Positions 43,702 to 56,361 of a stretch of 64,000 nucleotides of DNA are shown piece after piece (the first letter of the stretch is position 1; every line of letters begins with the position of its first letter). Source of the DNA: Anisodus tanguticus (Eukaryota; Streptophyta; Magnoliopsida; Solanales; Solanaceae); the NCBI GenBank assembly GCA_034509755.1, contig CM067553.1, positions 44,832,110 to 44,896,109 of the forward strand. Reading direction: 5' to 3'. The notes below the pieces were generated by a model that saw only the letters and a list, made by a program, of their open reading frames with translations, did no database searches and was not told the DNA's origin. The position numbers were made by a program, and so were the translations under genes.

Positions 43702-45570
43702 CATATTATTGAACCGATTTATATTATTATAGTACGGCCCTCCCGATTCGCGCACAACAAAACTTAGTTTACCGATTGTCCTTTATATATATGTATATAT
43801 AGATATGTAAATATATTTTTTATCTATATTATATTTAATAAATAATCTGTCTTTTATAATGGCACAAAACACGATTAAATTACTAGTAATAAAATAAAAA
43901 GGGAAATTCACACACAAAAAAGATCTATGGTCAACAACTAACCCTCCCATTGATCACGTTTGGGATTTTTAGTAGACGTTTGGACAATGTTTTGGTCGAG
44001 ATTGAAAAAACATAATATTTAAAGTTGAAATTAAAATAACGTATTTGAAAATTAAAGGTTTATTTGGACATGAACTTTTTTTGAAAATAAGTTGAAATTT
44101 TGTGAGTGAGAATCATTATTTCATTTGGGATACTCAAACTAAGTTTTTAACTTCAAAATCATTATTTAAAGTTAAAATTGAAATAGTTGACCAAATTGCA
44201 AAAACAATTAAGCTTTTCAACTTCAAATTCTCATGGTGTCCAACTTTTTCAAGAAACTACAACTTTCGGAAAAGTTGAATTTTTTGAAGTATTAAAAAAG
44301 TTATTTTCCACAATTTCTTAAAAGCTCACTAATTATTTTAAAAAAAAAAAAGATGTCCTCGATTCTAAAAGGTAATATTAGTCGAGAAATTGTGACTGGA
44401 AATTATCTCTTTACTCCTGTTTTCCGTTGCCATCTTTGGTTAATGTGCCCCTTCACTCAAAGACAGATATAGAGTACTAAACCAAATTATATAACACGTG
44501 GTTTCATCATTTCTAAATGCGATCTCAAAAGTAAAAAAGTTTGAACCTATTGTGAAACATGGAAGACTTATTTGACCTATAACATCGTTTCTCTCGTAAA
44601 CTTATCGGTTTAATTTTTTTAATTATATTTTTCAATAATAAAAAAGATATGTAAGATATTTCATATAAGCATCTATTTTGCTTTCTCGATACGCGTCTAA
44701 TATTATCGAGGTCCATCATTTTTTTTGAAATTAAGAGAGAGTCAATTCGTTCTATTTTATTAATTAATTTGTTATAAAAATATCAAAACAAAGAAAGGGA
44801 CGTTTTTTAGGGACATTGTTTTTGCAATAATGAATTAAACTTCTTCTTTATAGGGAAAAAGAAAAAAAGAAAAGAAACCCTCCATCCTTCCCATCTTGTT
44901 TTTGGATATTTTTACTGTTGGCCTAGTAATTGACCAGTTCCTAATTTCTATTGCAGAATTTAGTAACAACAACAAAATTAAAAAATAGACTAAGACCAAA
45001 TATTTCATCTTTTTGTTTTTGGTCCCCATTATTTTTCTACTTACTCATCTTGATTCCCTTAAATATGATCTACAAAGGAAAACGTGTCTTGTTTTAAGAC
45101 ATGCCAATTTTATTGAAGAGAAAAGGACAGTCCAGTTATAATTACGAATTTAATTTAATAGTCAATAATAAGAATAATAAGCTTATGAAAATTTCCAAAA
45201 AGATGACTAAGTGATTAACTCCAAGAAATTTCAGGTTCGAATATTAATTACGACGTTTAGCATAAGTTTATGAGTAAGTTAATTTATCCTAGTAGTATAT
45301 GTGCTTGTGGATGTAATATAAGTCCAGATATATGAAATTTACTCGACTATCACCATTATAAAAATTGTTACAAGAAAAACACACGTATGAAATTCACGAG
45401 AAAATTTAACAGTTGTTGAGGAAACTTTACGTCAAAATTTAGGACTAGACATTGTTAAGATAGGCTAACCACTTACGCTTTTACAAGAATACCAACTCCC
45501 ACGAGGAAATCATAAATAAAGCAGACTTTCTAGATAGAATATCCTAGAGGAAACTTAGTCAAATCAACTA
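43702..45570. other. AT-rich intergenic DNA
   Basis: No gene is seen. About 43975-44300 (GTTTGGACAATG, TTTATTTGGACATGAAC, CTCATGGTGTCCAAC) looks like a decayed foldback MITE. AT-rich frames at 44525-44719 and 44835-45029 lack any domain. Confidence 0.4.
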
Positions 45571-45820
45571 CTACCTCCGTCTCAAATTATTTATCGTAAT
45601 TACTAAAAATAATAATATTAAATTATTTATCATTTTAGAAGTTTAAGACATACAATTTGATTAATAAAGATGACACATAAATAGAGTAAACGTTTAATGG
45701 AAAAAGATTATAACTTAGACATAACTAAGAGTAAAATAGGTCAAAAACACCTCCTAATTAATAGTATTTCTTAAGAGGCGTGTAAACAAAAAAACAACAA
45801 ATAATTTGAGATGGAGGGAG
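45571..45820. mobile_element. Stowaway-type MITE
   Basis: The left end CTACCTCCGTCTCAAATTAT and the inverse of the right end (CTCCCTCCATCTCAAATTAT) agree closely, and TA flanks both sides (45569-45570 and 45821-45822). 250 bp, non-coding. Confidence 0.85.
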
Positions 45821-45822
45821 TA

Positions 45823-46238
45823 CATTTTTCTAATTCTCTTTGATCATCCATTTAAATAGCTATTAATAATTCTATTCTTGATTATTTTTTTCCTTTGGCG
45901 TTTGGTATCCGCTTTGTTACTCGACTAATATGGATTTATATGGAAAAGTTATACCTTGGAGGCAATTTACACCAAACTCCAATATGTGATGGATAAAAGA
46001 ACACTATCACTCCATTACAACTTTTGAGTGATGTTTATTCTTGATTCGACAAAAGAAAGAAGCGTTCAATCCTAAGATTAGTTGCGGATAATAATAATTA
46101 ATTCCTCCCTCCTAAAACACTTATGGGGTTCAAAATATAACTTCTAAATGTATGTCAGTTAATCTTTTATGAATAACAATTACTACTACATATTTTGAGA
46201 CTATTAGAAAGTATATAAAGCAAAGTTTTATTATTTAA
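45823..46238. other. AT-rich intergenic DNA
   Basis: I see no gene or element here. Confidence 0.4.
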
Positions 46239-46252
46239 TTGTAATATTTGAA

Positions 46253-46890
46253 TACTTGGACCAAGACAGAATACTTGGAGTGCAAGTTCAGTAACGGGAA
46301 CGACCTTAAGCCAGGCGTGGAGGTGAGACTTGGTACTCAGGTCATTCCAAAGAAAAGAAGCTTCAAGTACCTCAGGTCTATTATCCAAGGTGATGAAGAG
46401 ATTGATGATGATGTCACACATCGTATTGGGGCAAGGTGGATGAAATGGAGGCTCGCATCTGGAGTCTTATGCGACAAAAAGGTGTCACAAAAACTTAAAG
46501 GCAAGTTCCATAGGGCGGTGGTTAGACTGACTATGTTGTATGGGGAGGGGGGGAGTGTTGGCCAATCAAGACTTCGCACATCCAAAAGATGAAAGTTGCG
46601 GAGATGAGGATGCTGAGATGGATGTGCGGGCATACAAGGAGGGATATGATTATAAATGATGATATCCAGGACAGAGTGGGAGTGGCCTCGGTGGAGGATA
46701 AGATGCGGGAAGCGAGGTTGAGATGGTTTGAGAATGTGCATAGGAGAGACACAAATGCCTCAGTGCGCAGGTGTGAGATGTTGGCTATGGACGGGTTCAG
46801 GAGGGGTAGAGGTAGGACAAAGAAGTATTGAGGAGAGGTGACTAGATGGGATATGTCGCAGGTGCAACTTACTGAGGACATGACCTTAGA
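46253..46890 (+). pseudogene. LINE reverse transcriptase, C-terminal fragment
   Basis: The first frame (to about 46590) carries [47 protein letters not shown] and [17 protein letters not shown] frameshift in a G run (about 46545-46555) leads into [53 protein letters not shown] and GRGRTKKY, then a stop. These are the conserved C-terminal blocks of plant RTE-like LINEs. The catalytic RT core is missing upstream. Confidence 0.85.
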
Positions 46891-47271
46891 TAAGGGTTGT
46901 GGAGGACACCGATTAGGGTAGAAGGATAGTAGGTATTTGAGCTTAGTCCTACTTATGCTTGCAAACTGGTAGTTGTAGTGTTATTACTGTAGGTCTGATT
47001 AGCCTATCATACTAATATGCGTAGTATTGCGTTATAGTTTCCTGTAGTTTGATTTCTACTGCTATGTATCCTTTAGTGTACTTTGTTTAGCCTATTTACC
47101 TGCGCTAGTTACTGCTTACTTTTTCGGAATGCGCTATCATGGCTTATTCGCCTTTGATACTAGCATTTTCATACTGTTTTAAATTTTTTCTGACCGGTTT
47201 GACCGTTTCTCTTGCTTTACTTGTGCTTATGCTCTGTCTTGAGCCGAGGGCCTCTCGGAAACATCCGCTTT

Positions 47272-47360
47272 ACCTACCAAGGTAGAGGGAAGGTCTGCGT
47301 ACACTCTACCCTCCCCAGATCCCACATTGTGGGATTTTACTGAGTATGTTGTTGTTGTTG
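47272..47360 (+). repeat. LINE 3' tail shared with short SINE-like insertions
   Basis: CTACCTACCAAGGTAGAGGG, GGTCTGCGTACACTCTACCC, CCCACATTGTGGGATTTTAC and (TTG)n. The same tail stands alone at 20958-21047 and 61826-61913. Confidence 0.8.
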
Positions 47361-47570
47361 TAATATTTGAAAAACCTGTTTAATTATCAAAAAATTAGTA
47401 TCGTGATATATTGTTATTTCTAATAGAGGAATTTCGTAAATGACAAATGGACCACTAGATTTCCAAACAGCTACAAGATTATTTATGGTGGAGTGACAAT
47501 TGATTTTTCCATCTTTGAGGTTTCAGATTCGAATCATGCGAATATAGTCGTTTTTGATAGGAAATGTTTT

Positions 47571-49836
47571 TATCACGACCCAAATCGGAGGGTCATGATG
47601 GGCACCCGGATCTTACTTGCCTAGTACCACTAATCATATATTTAGCATCTAACCATAATTAATTATGGGACACGAGGGCCGTCACCAAATACCCTGTTGA
47701 TACATAGAAATGATAAATTGGAAATGAGCTATGTAAAATCTTAAAAATAGAAGAATCCAACCTATGCATATATACATATTAAGGTCGACAAGGCCATACA
47801 CGACTACTACACATAGGACATCTGTCTATAAGCCTCTAAATAGTACGTGACATCGTAAGGTCGGGACAGGGCCCCGTCATAGCCCTATGCATATCAAGAA
47901 TATCGTACCACGACTAGACTGCAACTCTGGAACAAGTAGAGTGCTCCAATATCAGCTGAACCAACAACCTACTAGTGCGGACCATCGCCCTGTCTACCTG
48001 AGCCTGCGAGCATGAAACACGGCATCCCCCGACAAAGGGACATCAATATGAATGATATACTGAGTATGTCAGGCATGAAGAATAGCATAACAGAGACACG
48101 AAAGTAAACTGAGACAAGAAACAACCAACCAGTAGTGAATGCCTCTGAGGGCCATAATATGCCTAAGTGTCATGCTTGTGCAGAATGCCTTTGAGGGCCA
48201 TAATATGCCTAAATATCATGCACAATGCGGTCATACATATACATATGCGTATGTAACGCCATCAAGCCTCTGTGGGTATCCCATCATATCATATCAGCCT
48301 CTGTGGGCATAATCATCATCATATATATACCAGCTGCAGGTGGTGGTGCGTATATAACGCCATCTCTTTTCCCATACCCCATACATATATATAATGCATA
48401 CCATATAGTAGCGTATATAACACCTTTGAGGTCAAGGTTTATATATGTATATAATGCGTGAATGATATGATAATAAGACACTATATGTTTGTCGGAGTGA
48501 TGTAATGTCGCTTCACTTCCGATTAACGTTATGAATACTAACATATTTCCCATATACCTAAATAGGGATTTAGGAACATATTTAGACATGCTTGAACATA
48601 GGAATGAATAACATAAACATCCTTAACTATTAAGAGTAGAATCATTTATGGGACAATATTACGTTCACGTTTCGTACTTAGAACATGCCAAAAGAAAGAA
48701 GGATTTGCCTTAACATACCTTTAATCCTAATCAAGGAGTGGAATTCCCTACTCCCATCGGAAAACTCCATTCCTTTGATCATCCTCAATCACCTAAGGAT
48801 GCTTCTAGCCTTCAAAGAAGACCAATTGACCACTACTACTATAATGGAGAAAGGAAAACCTGTCTTCTAACACGAGGCCCTCGTGGGCACGTTCTTCTCT
48901 GGGGCGGTCTGGTCTAATTGATGTCAACTGACTCACATGGAATACGGGGTTCGTTTTCACCACTCTTAACGATGATGAAATCAACCTCCTTTACAAATTA
49001 ATCTTTGGTTGCCCTCTTGCGACCTTCTTATCACGTTACTTCACTACGAAGTAATTTTTAATTTACTATAATCCGGAGAAAATTCACGCTAGAATCATGT
49101 AACCGACATGGACATCATTTCTACGTCGTTATTTGAATTTTTTGCAACATCAACGTACGACTTTGCAATTCTAGAAAGAATTTATACTTCGTTTTTAAAA
49201 ATGAACACCAACAACATGTTGTTAAAATGAACACCAACAACATGTTGTTAAAATGAACACCAACAACATGTTAAAATGAACTAATGCATAGTTGCTGAAA
49301 ATTATGAATCACAAGTTGGCCAAATGATAATTCCAAGTGTAACTCTATTCTTAATTCTTGTAACGTGGGGCCCATGTAATACTCATTGTCTAATTTTCAT
49401 TCTTAAGATGCCACCTACCTAAATATCAAGCCTTAGTCATTACTCCCTACTCTTCCACGTGCATCCCTTTTAATATGTATCCATAATTGACTAATTAGAT
49501 ATTCTTTAATCTCCCGCTAAACTTCAACATTAAACCAATTATCCATACCAATAATTCGATCTCAATTCACTTAAATAATACTCAATTTTAACACATACAT
49601 TCATTATCATGGTCATGTAATATGACACTAGTCCGTAGCCTCTTTCGGTATACATACAATATTATTTCTAATCACTGTCATCACACTTTTAAGCCTGCAT
49701 CATTTCGGGACTTCATCTTCTTATACGACGAGCCCTTTATTTACATGCTTGAATATGACCAAAATACTCTAGTGATCGGCTCTACTTTCATATGTCTAGC
49801 TGCTCAAACCATCGCCCGAAAGTACGGGGTGTTACA
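47571..49836 (-). repeat. 3' LTR (in element orientation) of the gypsy element
   Basis: It begins TATCACGACCCAAATCGG on the plus strand (the standard start is TGTCACG) and ends GTACGGGGTGTTACA. About 240 bp (roughly 48723-48962) are absent from the other LTR. A 26-bp unit is repeated nearly three times at 49195-49276. AT-rich frames across it are not genes. Confidence 0.9.
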
Positions 49837-50077
49837 TTTTTCCCCCTTAGAAACATTCGTCCTTGAATATTGGGGTTTCCACATCTAGCTTCCTCACGAT
49901 CACACTTGTCCTCATACAAAAGCCCTTTACCTGCGGACCAACCAATGGCTACTACTTCCGTGCCGATATTCGATTCGTTTGATTTAAACCCTTGGACTGA
50001 GCTTTCCCTTTCCCCCAAATATCATTACACCCTCCATAGGAGAAATCTTCAAGAATTCCAATCATCCCATTAGAACT
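49837..50077 (-). pseudogene. Gypsy integrase C-terminal end (eroded)
   Basis: On the minus strand, SPMEGVMIFG and KGKLSPR are followed directly by fragments of the far C-terminus, with the middle, where a chromodomain would be expected in part, deleted. Stops occur throughout. The polypurine tract then joins the LTR at 49836. Confidence 0.6.
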
Positions 50078-50950
50078 CTAAGTCCCACCGTCGCACATCT
50101 GATACGACTTTTGGCGACTCTGAGCAGTTAACAATCGTTCTTGGATAAACTTCACATTCTCTACGGATTGGTACACCATGTTAGGCCCAAATAATTCCGA
50201 TTTGCCTACTTCGAACCATCCGATAGTAGATCTACATTTCCGTTCATACACAGTTTCATATGGAGCCATCTTGATACTAGCATGTTAACCATTATTGTAT
50301 GCAAATTCAATAAGGGATATATGATCATTCCAAATTCCCTTGAAGTTCAATACGCAAGCTCGTAGCATGTCCTCAAGCGTTTGAATCGTACACTCGGCCA
50401 GCCCGTCTGTATGAGGGTGGAAAGCTGTGCTAAGATTAACTTGAGTGTCCAAACCTTTTTGAAATGATTTCCAGAAATTAGTTGTGAGATGCGCACCTCG
50501 GTAATATATAATAGAAATAGGCACACCATGAAGGCGAACAATCTCCTTAACGTACAACTTTGCGTAGTCTTCGGCTATGTAGGTAGTTTTGACCGCCATG
50601 AAATGAGCTAATTTGGTCAGTCTATCAACAATTACCCAATTAGAATCAAACTTACTATAAGAGCGAGGTAAATCCGTAATGAAATCCATATTAATCATTT
50701 CCCATTTCCACATTGGGACCTCAATGTTCTGAGTCACGCCACCGGACTTTTGGTGCTCTACTTTTACTTACTAACAATTAAGGCACTGAGCTACAAACTC
50801 TGCAATGTTCCTCTTCATGTCGTTCCACCAATAGATACCTTTGAGATCATGATACATCTTAGTAGTTCTAGGGTGAATGGAATATCGTGAGCAATGGACC
50901 TCCGTCATAATCTTGTCTCATAATCCTGCTACATTAGGAATACACAAATG
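50078..50950 (-). pseudogene. Ty3/gypsy integrase (broken)
   Basis: Two open pieces on the minus strand. The upstream one (50737-50285) has PMWKWEMINMDFITDLP (first catalytic Asp), VDRLTKLAHFMAVKTTY, LHGVPISIIYYRGAHLTTNF, TAFHPHTDGLAECTIQTLED (the Glu is kept) and MLRACVLNF. The second catalytic Asp, normally in a SDRG motif, reads YYRG, so the triad is lost. The zinc-binding part (STKMYHDLK, WWNDMKRN-like) is recognisable upstream to about 50940 in broken frames. The downstream piece (50269-50078) carries APYETVYERKCRSTIGWFEV and the SVENVKFIQERLLTAQSRQK block. Stops separate the pieces. Confidence 0.88.
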
Positions 50951-52979
50951 GACCTTCCACATGAGGGTCCTTCTCCCATTATACTCGAAGGTTGCAGTTC
51001 TCTTTCGTTAAATATTCTTCCCGATCTTCCCTAAAAATGGGATCTTCATCATAACATTTCTTTTCTTCCAGTATGAGGGATGATCCTACTGTATTCTGAG
51101 TCATAGGGCTATCACTATCTGAATCATCCAATCGGACTCCCACTTAACTACTAACTGATGTGTTCCCTCAGGTAAACTTCTCTCTTTATTCCTCATATTA
51201 GCCAAGCCATTTGTGGTGAATAATTCTACTGTCAACTTAGCTTTGCTTACCACTGGTGTGCTGAAAACTTTTATATTTGTAGTATCTCAATCCTGAACAC
51301 TTTATGGACTATGTCATCGAATCTTAAGTGTGTGTATCATCGCAGTTAACTCTCATTCATGGTCCGAAAGGAATCTCTTTTTTTTTCATACTTTCTCACT
51401 ACTCGTAATTATAAACAACTTTAATTTTTACTTTTTGACACTTGTTCACTCATTTTCTTACTTGTCGTACTCTTTCTAATTCCAAAATACTCTGGTATAC
51501 ATACGTAATCTCAAACATTGCTCCTGATTCCAATCCTTGGCGTTACTACCCCTTAAAAGATGAGTTGTTAACTTATTCCCTCATTCAATACGTGAAAGAT
51601 TCTGAAGAATTTGCATTACATGATGTTGGCATACTACATCCAAATCTGGCCATTATACTTAGATTCGAATTCTTTCACGTGTCTCATGGATAAGACTTTC
51701 TGTCAATGGCGCTTTGGGAAAAGATTTTCTTGATCTCGTTAAGCTATAAACCCATTACTTTATCTATCTCGTATAACATTTGTCCAGTTCAAAAATGCTT
51801 ATAGACATCTGTATTTGCCTGACATTTTATCTTCATTATAATGTCATTATCTCTTGACATATATCTTTAATGTCTACCTTGTATCCATAGGCGTCATTGG
51901 CCTTTTTTCCACCTGTTTAGGTGTTGATCTCGAGGTTTACTCACTGTTACATCTGTTTACATACTTTCTGAGATGTATGACTGCATATGTTGTGGAACCG
52001 ATGCTTCGTATGTTTAGATTCAATTCACGGTGTTACATGATCCAATGACTTGTTAAGCTTTATTGTCTTATCATTATTAGATCTCACATCGAATGAGTGC
52101 TCATTCGTCTTACCTTTACATTTCCATTTCAAGTTGCTTTGAGGGGGTCTCTTATCTCAAAGTATTCCTCGTACTATCTTCCCGAACATCAGAGGTCCGT
52201 CACCATTGGCCGCAGAGTTCTTATCGTCCCTCCTCTACCATTGGTCCTTACGCTGTTCTGGAGTGATCATACCTTTGTGAAACCTGCATAACTATAATCT
52301 CATTCACCTTATCCTTCTTGTCGTAATCCTTCCTTCTACTTCTCATTAAACAGAAACAGTTCTGCCTTGATACTTGATCATACCATTCCATTCATACTTA
52401 TTAACTATTTTCGTATTTCTTACAACCATTCTTCACTTGTTCCATAGTCCTCGTCCTCACTTGCCCCTAACAAGCTATTGTTATCTAGAGGTTATTTAGA
52501 ATTATAACATGTTGCACAATGAGGTCGAAGACCTTACCAGTACAATACATATAGCATACCCGAGCCTACTAATATTGATACATGTAATCCTCAATACATA
52601 CGCGATCCGACACTTTACGCACGGACGATAGGCTTATGTCCCCTTCCACTACCGTAGATAACTCGATCCTTATATATGGCTTGGGCTCACTATTCTGGGT
52701 ATGTCACTTTACGTGATCTTCTTAAATTTATTGATGGTCACTCTTCAGACGATTTGATTGTGGCAATCCATTCTCGTTAATGATATCCTTGGACAATTTC
52801 CAATCTATTCTAAGTAGGACATTACAATTTAGGTCGCACGTACATAATATATTCCGTCATTCTAATAAGCAAACGTCACCGTAAAACGGGTAGATTTTCA
52901 TAACTTATTAAACCTTTCAATGATGTCTTCTGCTTTTCATCTGTACAACTCATAAGCATCTTATCCTTACCTTTGAGCA
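50951..52979 (-). other. Internal gypsy region without recognisable RT
   Basis: By position this should hold protease, RT and RNase H. A short stretch near 51120-51260 may be a decayed piece of pol, but I find no YVDD/FIDD-type motif or long frame. Deletion or replacement of RT is likely. Confidence 0.5.
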
Positions 52980-53600
52980 TCAACTCGGGACACTTCGAAA
53001 TGTTATGGCCATGGCTTCCACACTAAACCAACCCCATGTACCTTTGCGGCATAATCTGGCATTCACTCGACCACACTGACTACAAGATGATTGGGGCGGT
53101 CTTACTCGACCTTTACAACTTTGACCCTGAGATATTGGCATTTTTGAACCCTTTAAATATCGGCGATCCCTGACTAATAAACTCCATGGGTTATGAGCTC
53201 CCTGACCCCTAAAGAGGCCTATCTCTATCAGATGCTCTAGGATGAAGTCGTGCCTGGGAGGCAACTAATTGATTCAATACTTGCACCGCTCTCCTTACAT
53301 CTTTATCAGACGGAGCCGGTGGTATGACTCATGGTACGGGAGCTTCCCTCAACTCCCCTGGTACTACTAGATTTGTCGATACTTGGGAAGACAACTTACT
53401 CATACCCTCTGACGGATCTGTTTCAATAGAGAGCACACTGGTCGCATTTACACTCAATCCAAGCTCAATCTCCCTGCTAATCATAGTCCTATTGGAAGAA
53501 GGCATTGCTGTAATCATAAACATGATAAGGTTTACAGAGAGAATTCTTACAATTCAGCTCTATTGGACGATTCTAGATTAAAAAGAAAGGTAGCCATTAT
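52980..53600 (-). pseudogene. Gypsy gag C-terminal part (broken)
   Basis: On the minus strand: a tail of gag with DFILEHLIEIGLFRGQGAHN and FKGSKMPISQGQSCKGR-like basic text, SSCSQCGRVNARLC, and, in another frame, CGSHGHNISKCPE near 52985-53025, the remains of a CCHC zinc knuckle. The gag start should lie between here and the primer site at 53701, but frames are broken. Confidence 0.62.
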
Positions 53601-53700
53601 CCTAGATGTCATGTAGCCTCATGTCTATAAGTGTGGTGCACAACACACACATAAACAAGACTCTACTAGACACGGCTTGTAGATTCCCTAGGAGAGACCT

Positions 53701-53712
53701 GCTCTGATACCA
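53701..53712 (-). other. Primer-binding site (initiator-Met tRNA) of the gypsy element
   Basis: GCTCTGATACCA on the plus strand is the exact reverse complement of TGGTATCAGAGC. It lies four bases from the LTR start at 53717 and fixes the element's orientation. Confidence 0.9.
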
Positions 53713-53716
53713 AGTT

Positions 53717-55738
53717 TGTCACGACCCAAATCGGAGGGTCATGACGGGCACCCGGATCTTACTTGTCGAGTACCACTAATCATATATTTAACATCTACCC
53801 ATAATTAATCACGGGCCACGAGGGCCGTCACCAAATACCCCGTTGATACATAGAAATGATAAACTGGAAATGAGCTACGTAAAATCTTACAAACAGAAGA
53901 ACCCAACCTAACCTATGCATATATACATACTAAGGCCATACACGACTACTACACATAGGACATCTGTCTACAAGCCTCTAAAGAGTACGTGACATCATAA
54001 GGTCGGGACAGGGCCCCGCCATAGCCCTATGCATATCAAGAATATCATACCACGACTAGACTGCAACTCTGGAACAAGTAGAGTGCTCTAATATCAGCTG
54101 AACCAACAACCTACTAGTGCGGACCATTACCCTGTTTACTTGAGCCTACGGGCATGAAACGCAACGTCCCCTGACAAAAGGGACGTCAGTACGAATGATG
54201 TACCGAGTATGTCAGGCATGAAGAGTAGCATAATAGAGACATGAAAGTAAACAGAGACAAGAAACAAACCAATAGTGAATGCCTATGAGGGCTATAATAT
54301 GCCTAAGTGTCATGCCTGTGCAGAATGCCTCTGAGGGCCATAATATGCCTAAATGTAATGCACAATGCGGTCATACATATACATATGCGTATGTAACTCC
54401 ATCAAGCCTCTGTGGGTATTCCATCATATCATATCAGCCTCTGTGGGCATAATCATCATATATATATATATATCATGCAGGTGGTGGTGCGTATATAACA
54501 CCTTCCATTTTCCCATACCCCATACATATATATAATGCATACCATATAGTAGCGCATATAACGCCTTTGAGGTCAATGTTTATATATGTATATAATGCAT
54601 GAATGATATGATAATAATACACTATAAATTTGTCAGAGTGATGTAATGTCGCTTCACCTCCGATTAACGTTATGAATAATAACATCTTTCCCATATACCT
54701 CAATAGGGATTTAGAAACATATTTAGACATGCTTTGAACATATGAATGAATAACATGAATATTCTTAACTACTAAGAGTAGAATCATTTATGGGACAGTA
54801 TTACGTTCACGTTTCGTACTTAGAACATGCCAAAAGAAAGAAGGATTTGCCTTAACATACCTTTAAATCGACTCTTTACGATGATGAAATCAAACTCCTT
54901 TACAAATTAATCTTTGGTTGCCCTCTTGCGAGCTTCTTATCACGTTACTTCACTACGAAGTAATCTTTAATTTACTATAATATGGAGAAAATCAACGCTA
55001 AAATCATGTAACCGACATGGACATCATTTCTACGTCGTTATTTGAATTTTTGCAACATCAACGTACGACTTTGAAATTCTAGAAAGAATTTATACTTCGT
55101 TATTAAAAATGAACACCAACAACATGTTGTTAAAATGAACACCAACAACATGTTGTTATAATGAACTAATGCATAGTTGCTGAAAATTATGAATCATAAG
55201 TTGGGCAAATGATAGTTCCAAGTGTAACTCTATTCTTAATTCTTGTAACGTGGAGCCAATGTAATACTCATTGTCTAATTTTCATTCTTAATATGTCACC
55301 TACCTAAATATCAAGCCTTAGTCATTTAGTCATTACTCCCTACTCTTTCACGCGGATATGCCCCCTTTTAATATGTATCCACAATTGACTAATTAGATAT
55401 TCTTTAATCTCTCGCTAAACTTCAATATTAAACCAATTATTCATACCAATAATTTTTTATCTCAATTCACTAAATAATACTCACTTTTAACACATTTCAT
55501 ATATTCATTATCATGGTCATGTAATATGACACTAGTCAGTAGCCTCTTTCGGTATACATACAATATTATTCTAATCACTATCATCGCACTTTTAAGCATG
55601 CATCATTTCAGGACTTTATCTTCTTATACGACGAGCCCTTTATTTACATGCTTAAATATGACCAAAATTCTACGGGACTCGGGTCTACTTTCATATGTCT
55701 AGCTGCTCAAACCATCGCCCGAAAGTACGGGTATTACA
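53717..55738 (-). repeat. 5' LTR (in element orientation) of the gypsy element
   Basis: It begins TGTCACGACCCAAATCGG and ends GAAAGTACGGGTATTACA. Closely similar to 47571-49836 but about 240 bp shorter, with two instead of nearly three copies of the 26-bp unit (55106-55157). Confidence 0.9.
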
Positions 55739-55743
55739 ATTTT

Positions 55744-56361
55744 ATTTCTCAAAGTGGAACTCCCGACACAAATTCATAAAAGTCAAGTCCTAAACAAGCA
55801 CTGAACACCGGGTACGCAGTAGCAGAACCATGTTTGTTTAATGAGTGTCAATCAAAATCATCTTTTTCATCTATTTATTTTTTTCATATTTTGACTACCG
55901 TTGATGAAAATTCTGACTCCGCTACAAAATATAAAAAAAAAGTAGATGTTGCAAGAGTATTTATTAAAGACAACGACATTTCAAATGCTGTTAAGTCTGT
56001 GGTCCCAATGTCAAAATTATATTTTGTGGTGTTTCTCATGTGCAACATGAAAACTTAAGCACAAGTAGTATCCAATAAAAGCCACGTCTAAAATTTGTTA
56101 ATCTCTATATGTTGATAATTTCTACACGTTATTAGCTTGATATTCAACGAATCAACGCTTTCAAATCTCAACATCAATAACAAAGTGCCAGCTCTGCATA
56201 AATATATCTTTCTTTCATATTATTCTCTTTCTTTATATAATAATTTTCATGGCTGGCATGTAACAATATTGAGGATATCAGAAAATGGATTTTGGTTTGA
56301 ATGTTCCTTAATAATATTTTGTGACATGGGGTTTGTTGAATTTTGTGAATGATCAAAGAAT
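55744..56361 (+). promoter_or_regulatory. Upstream region of the synaptotagmin gene
   Basis: This 0.6-kb stretch separates the gypsy LTR from the start codon. TATATAA at 56234-56240 follows a pyrimidine-rich run (TATTCTCTTTCTT) and is the best TATA candidate, about 120 bp before the ATG. A four-codon upstream frame (ATG at 56249, TAA at 56261) may lie in the leader. Other frames in the region show no domain. The gene's promoter may reach into the LTR. Confidence 0.45.
56249..56263 (+). promoter_or_regulatory. Possible short upstream ORF
   Basis: ATGGCTGGCATGTAA, four codons, lies 99 bases before the SYT start. It matters only if transcription starts upstream of it, as the TATA candidate at 56234 leaves little room. 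Confidence 0.25.

Larger units (their letters stand above)
46253..47360 (+). mobile_element. 5'-truncated LINE (RTE-type) with target duplication
   Basis: The insertion is flanked by TTGTAATATTTGAA (46239-46252 and 47359-47372), a 14-bp duplication typical of LINE insertion. It starts inside the RT C-terminal coding region and ends GGGATTTTACTGAGTATG plus (TTG)n. From 46500 on it parallels the LINE copy at 10377-11171. Confidence 0.9.
47571..55738 (-). mobile_element. Ty3/gypsy chromovirus-like retrotransposon, internally deleted
   Basis: LTRs at 47571-49836 and 53717-55738, in reverse orientation. The primer-binding site GCTCTGATACCA (53701-53712, reverse of TGGTATCAGAGC) sits beside the right-hand LTR, and a purine tract (AAGGGGGAAAAA on the minus strand, about 49837-49848) beside the left one. 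Flanks GTTTT and ATTTT are a near-perfect target duplication. Gag and integrase remains are visible, but no RT was found in the 3.9-kb internal part. The integrase C-terminal block (SPMEGVMIFG, KGKLSPR) suggests a Tekay/Del-like chromovirus. Confidence 0.88.

Noticed and set aside
46337..46881. Long minus-strand frames (116-134 codons)
   Set aside because: They are antisense shadows of the LINE RT coding region; the plus strand carries the recognisable motifs. The same applies to 10386-10783.
47520..47550. tRNA-like TTCGAATC box
   Set aside because: No cloverleaf arms or A-box at the right distance.
48225..48589. Frames in the gypsy LTR
   Set aside because: They lie in repeated AT-rich LTR sequence and their equivalents in the other LTR (54473-54787) are not conserved as proteins.
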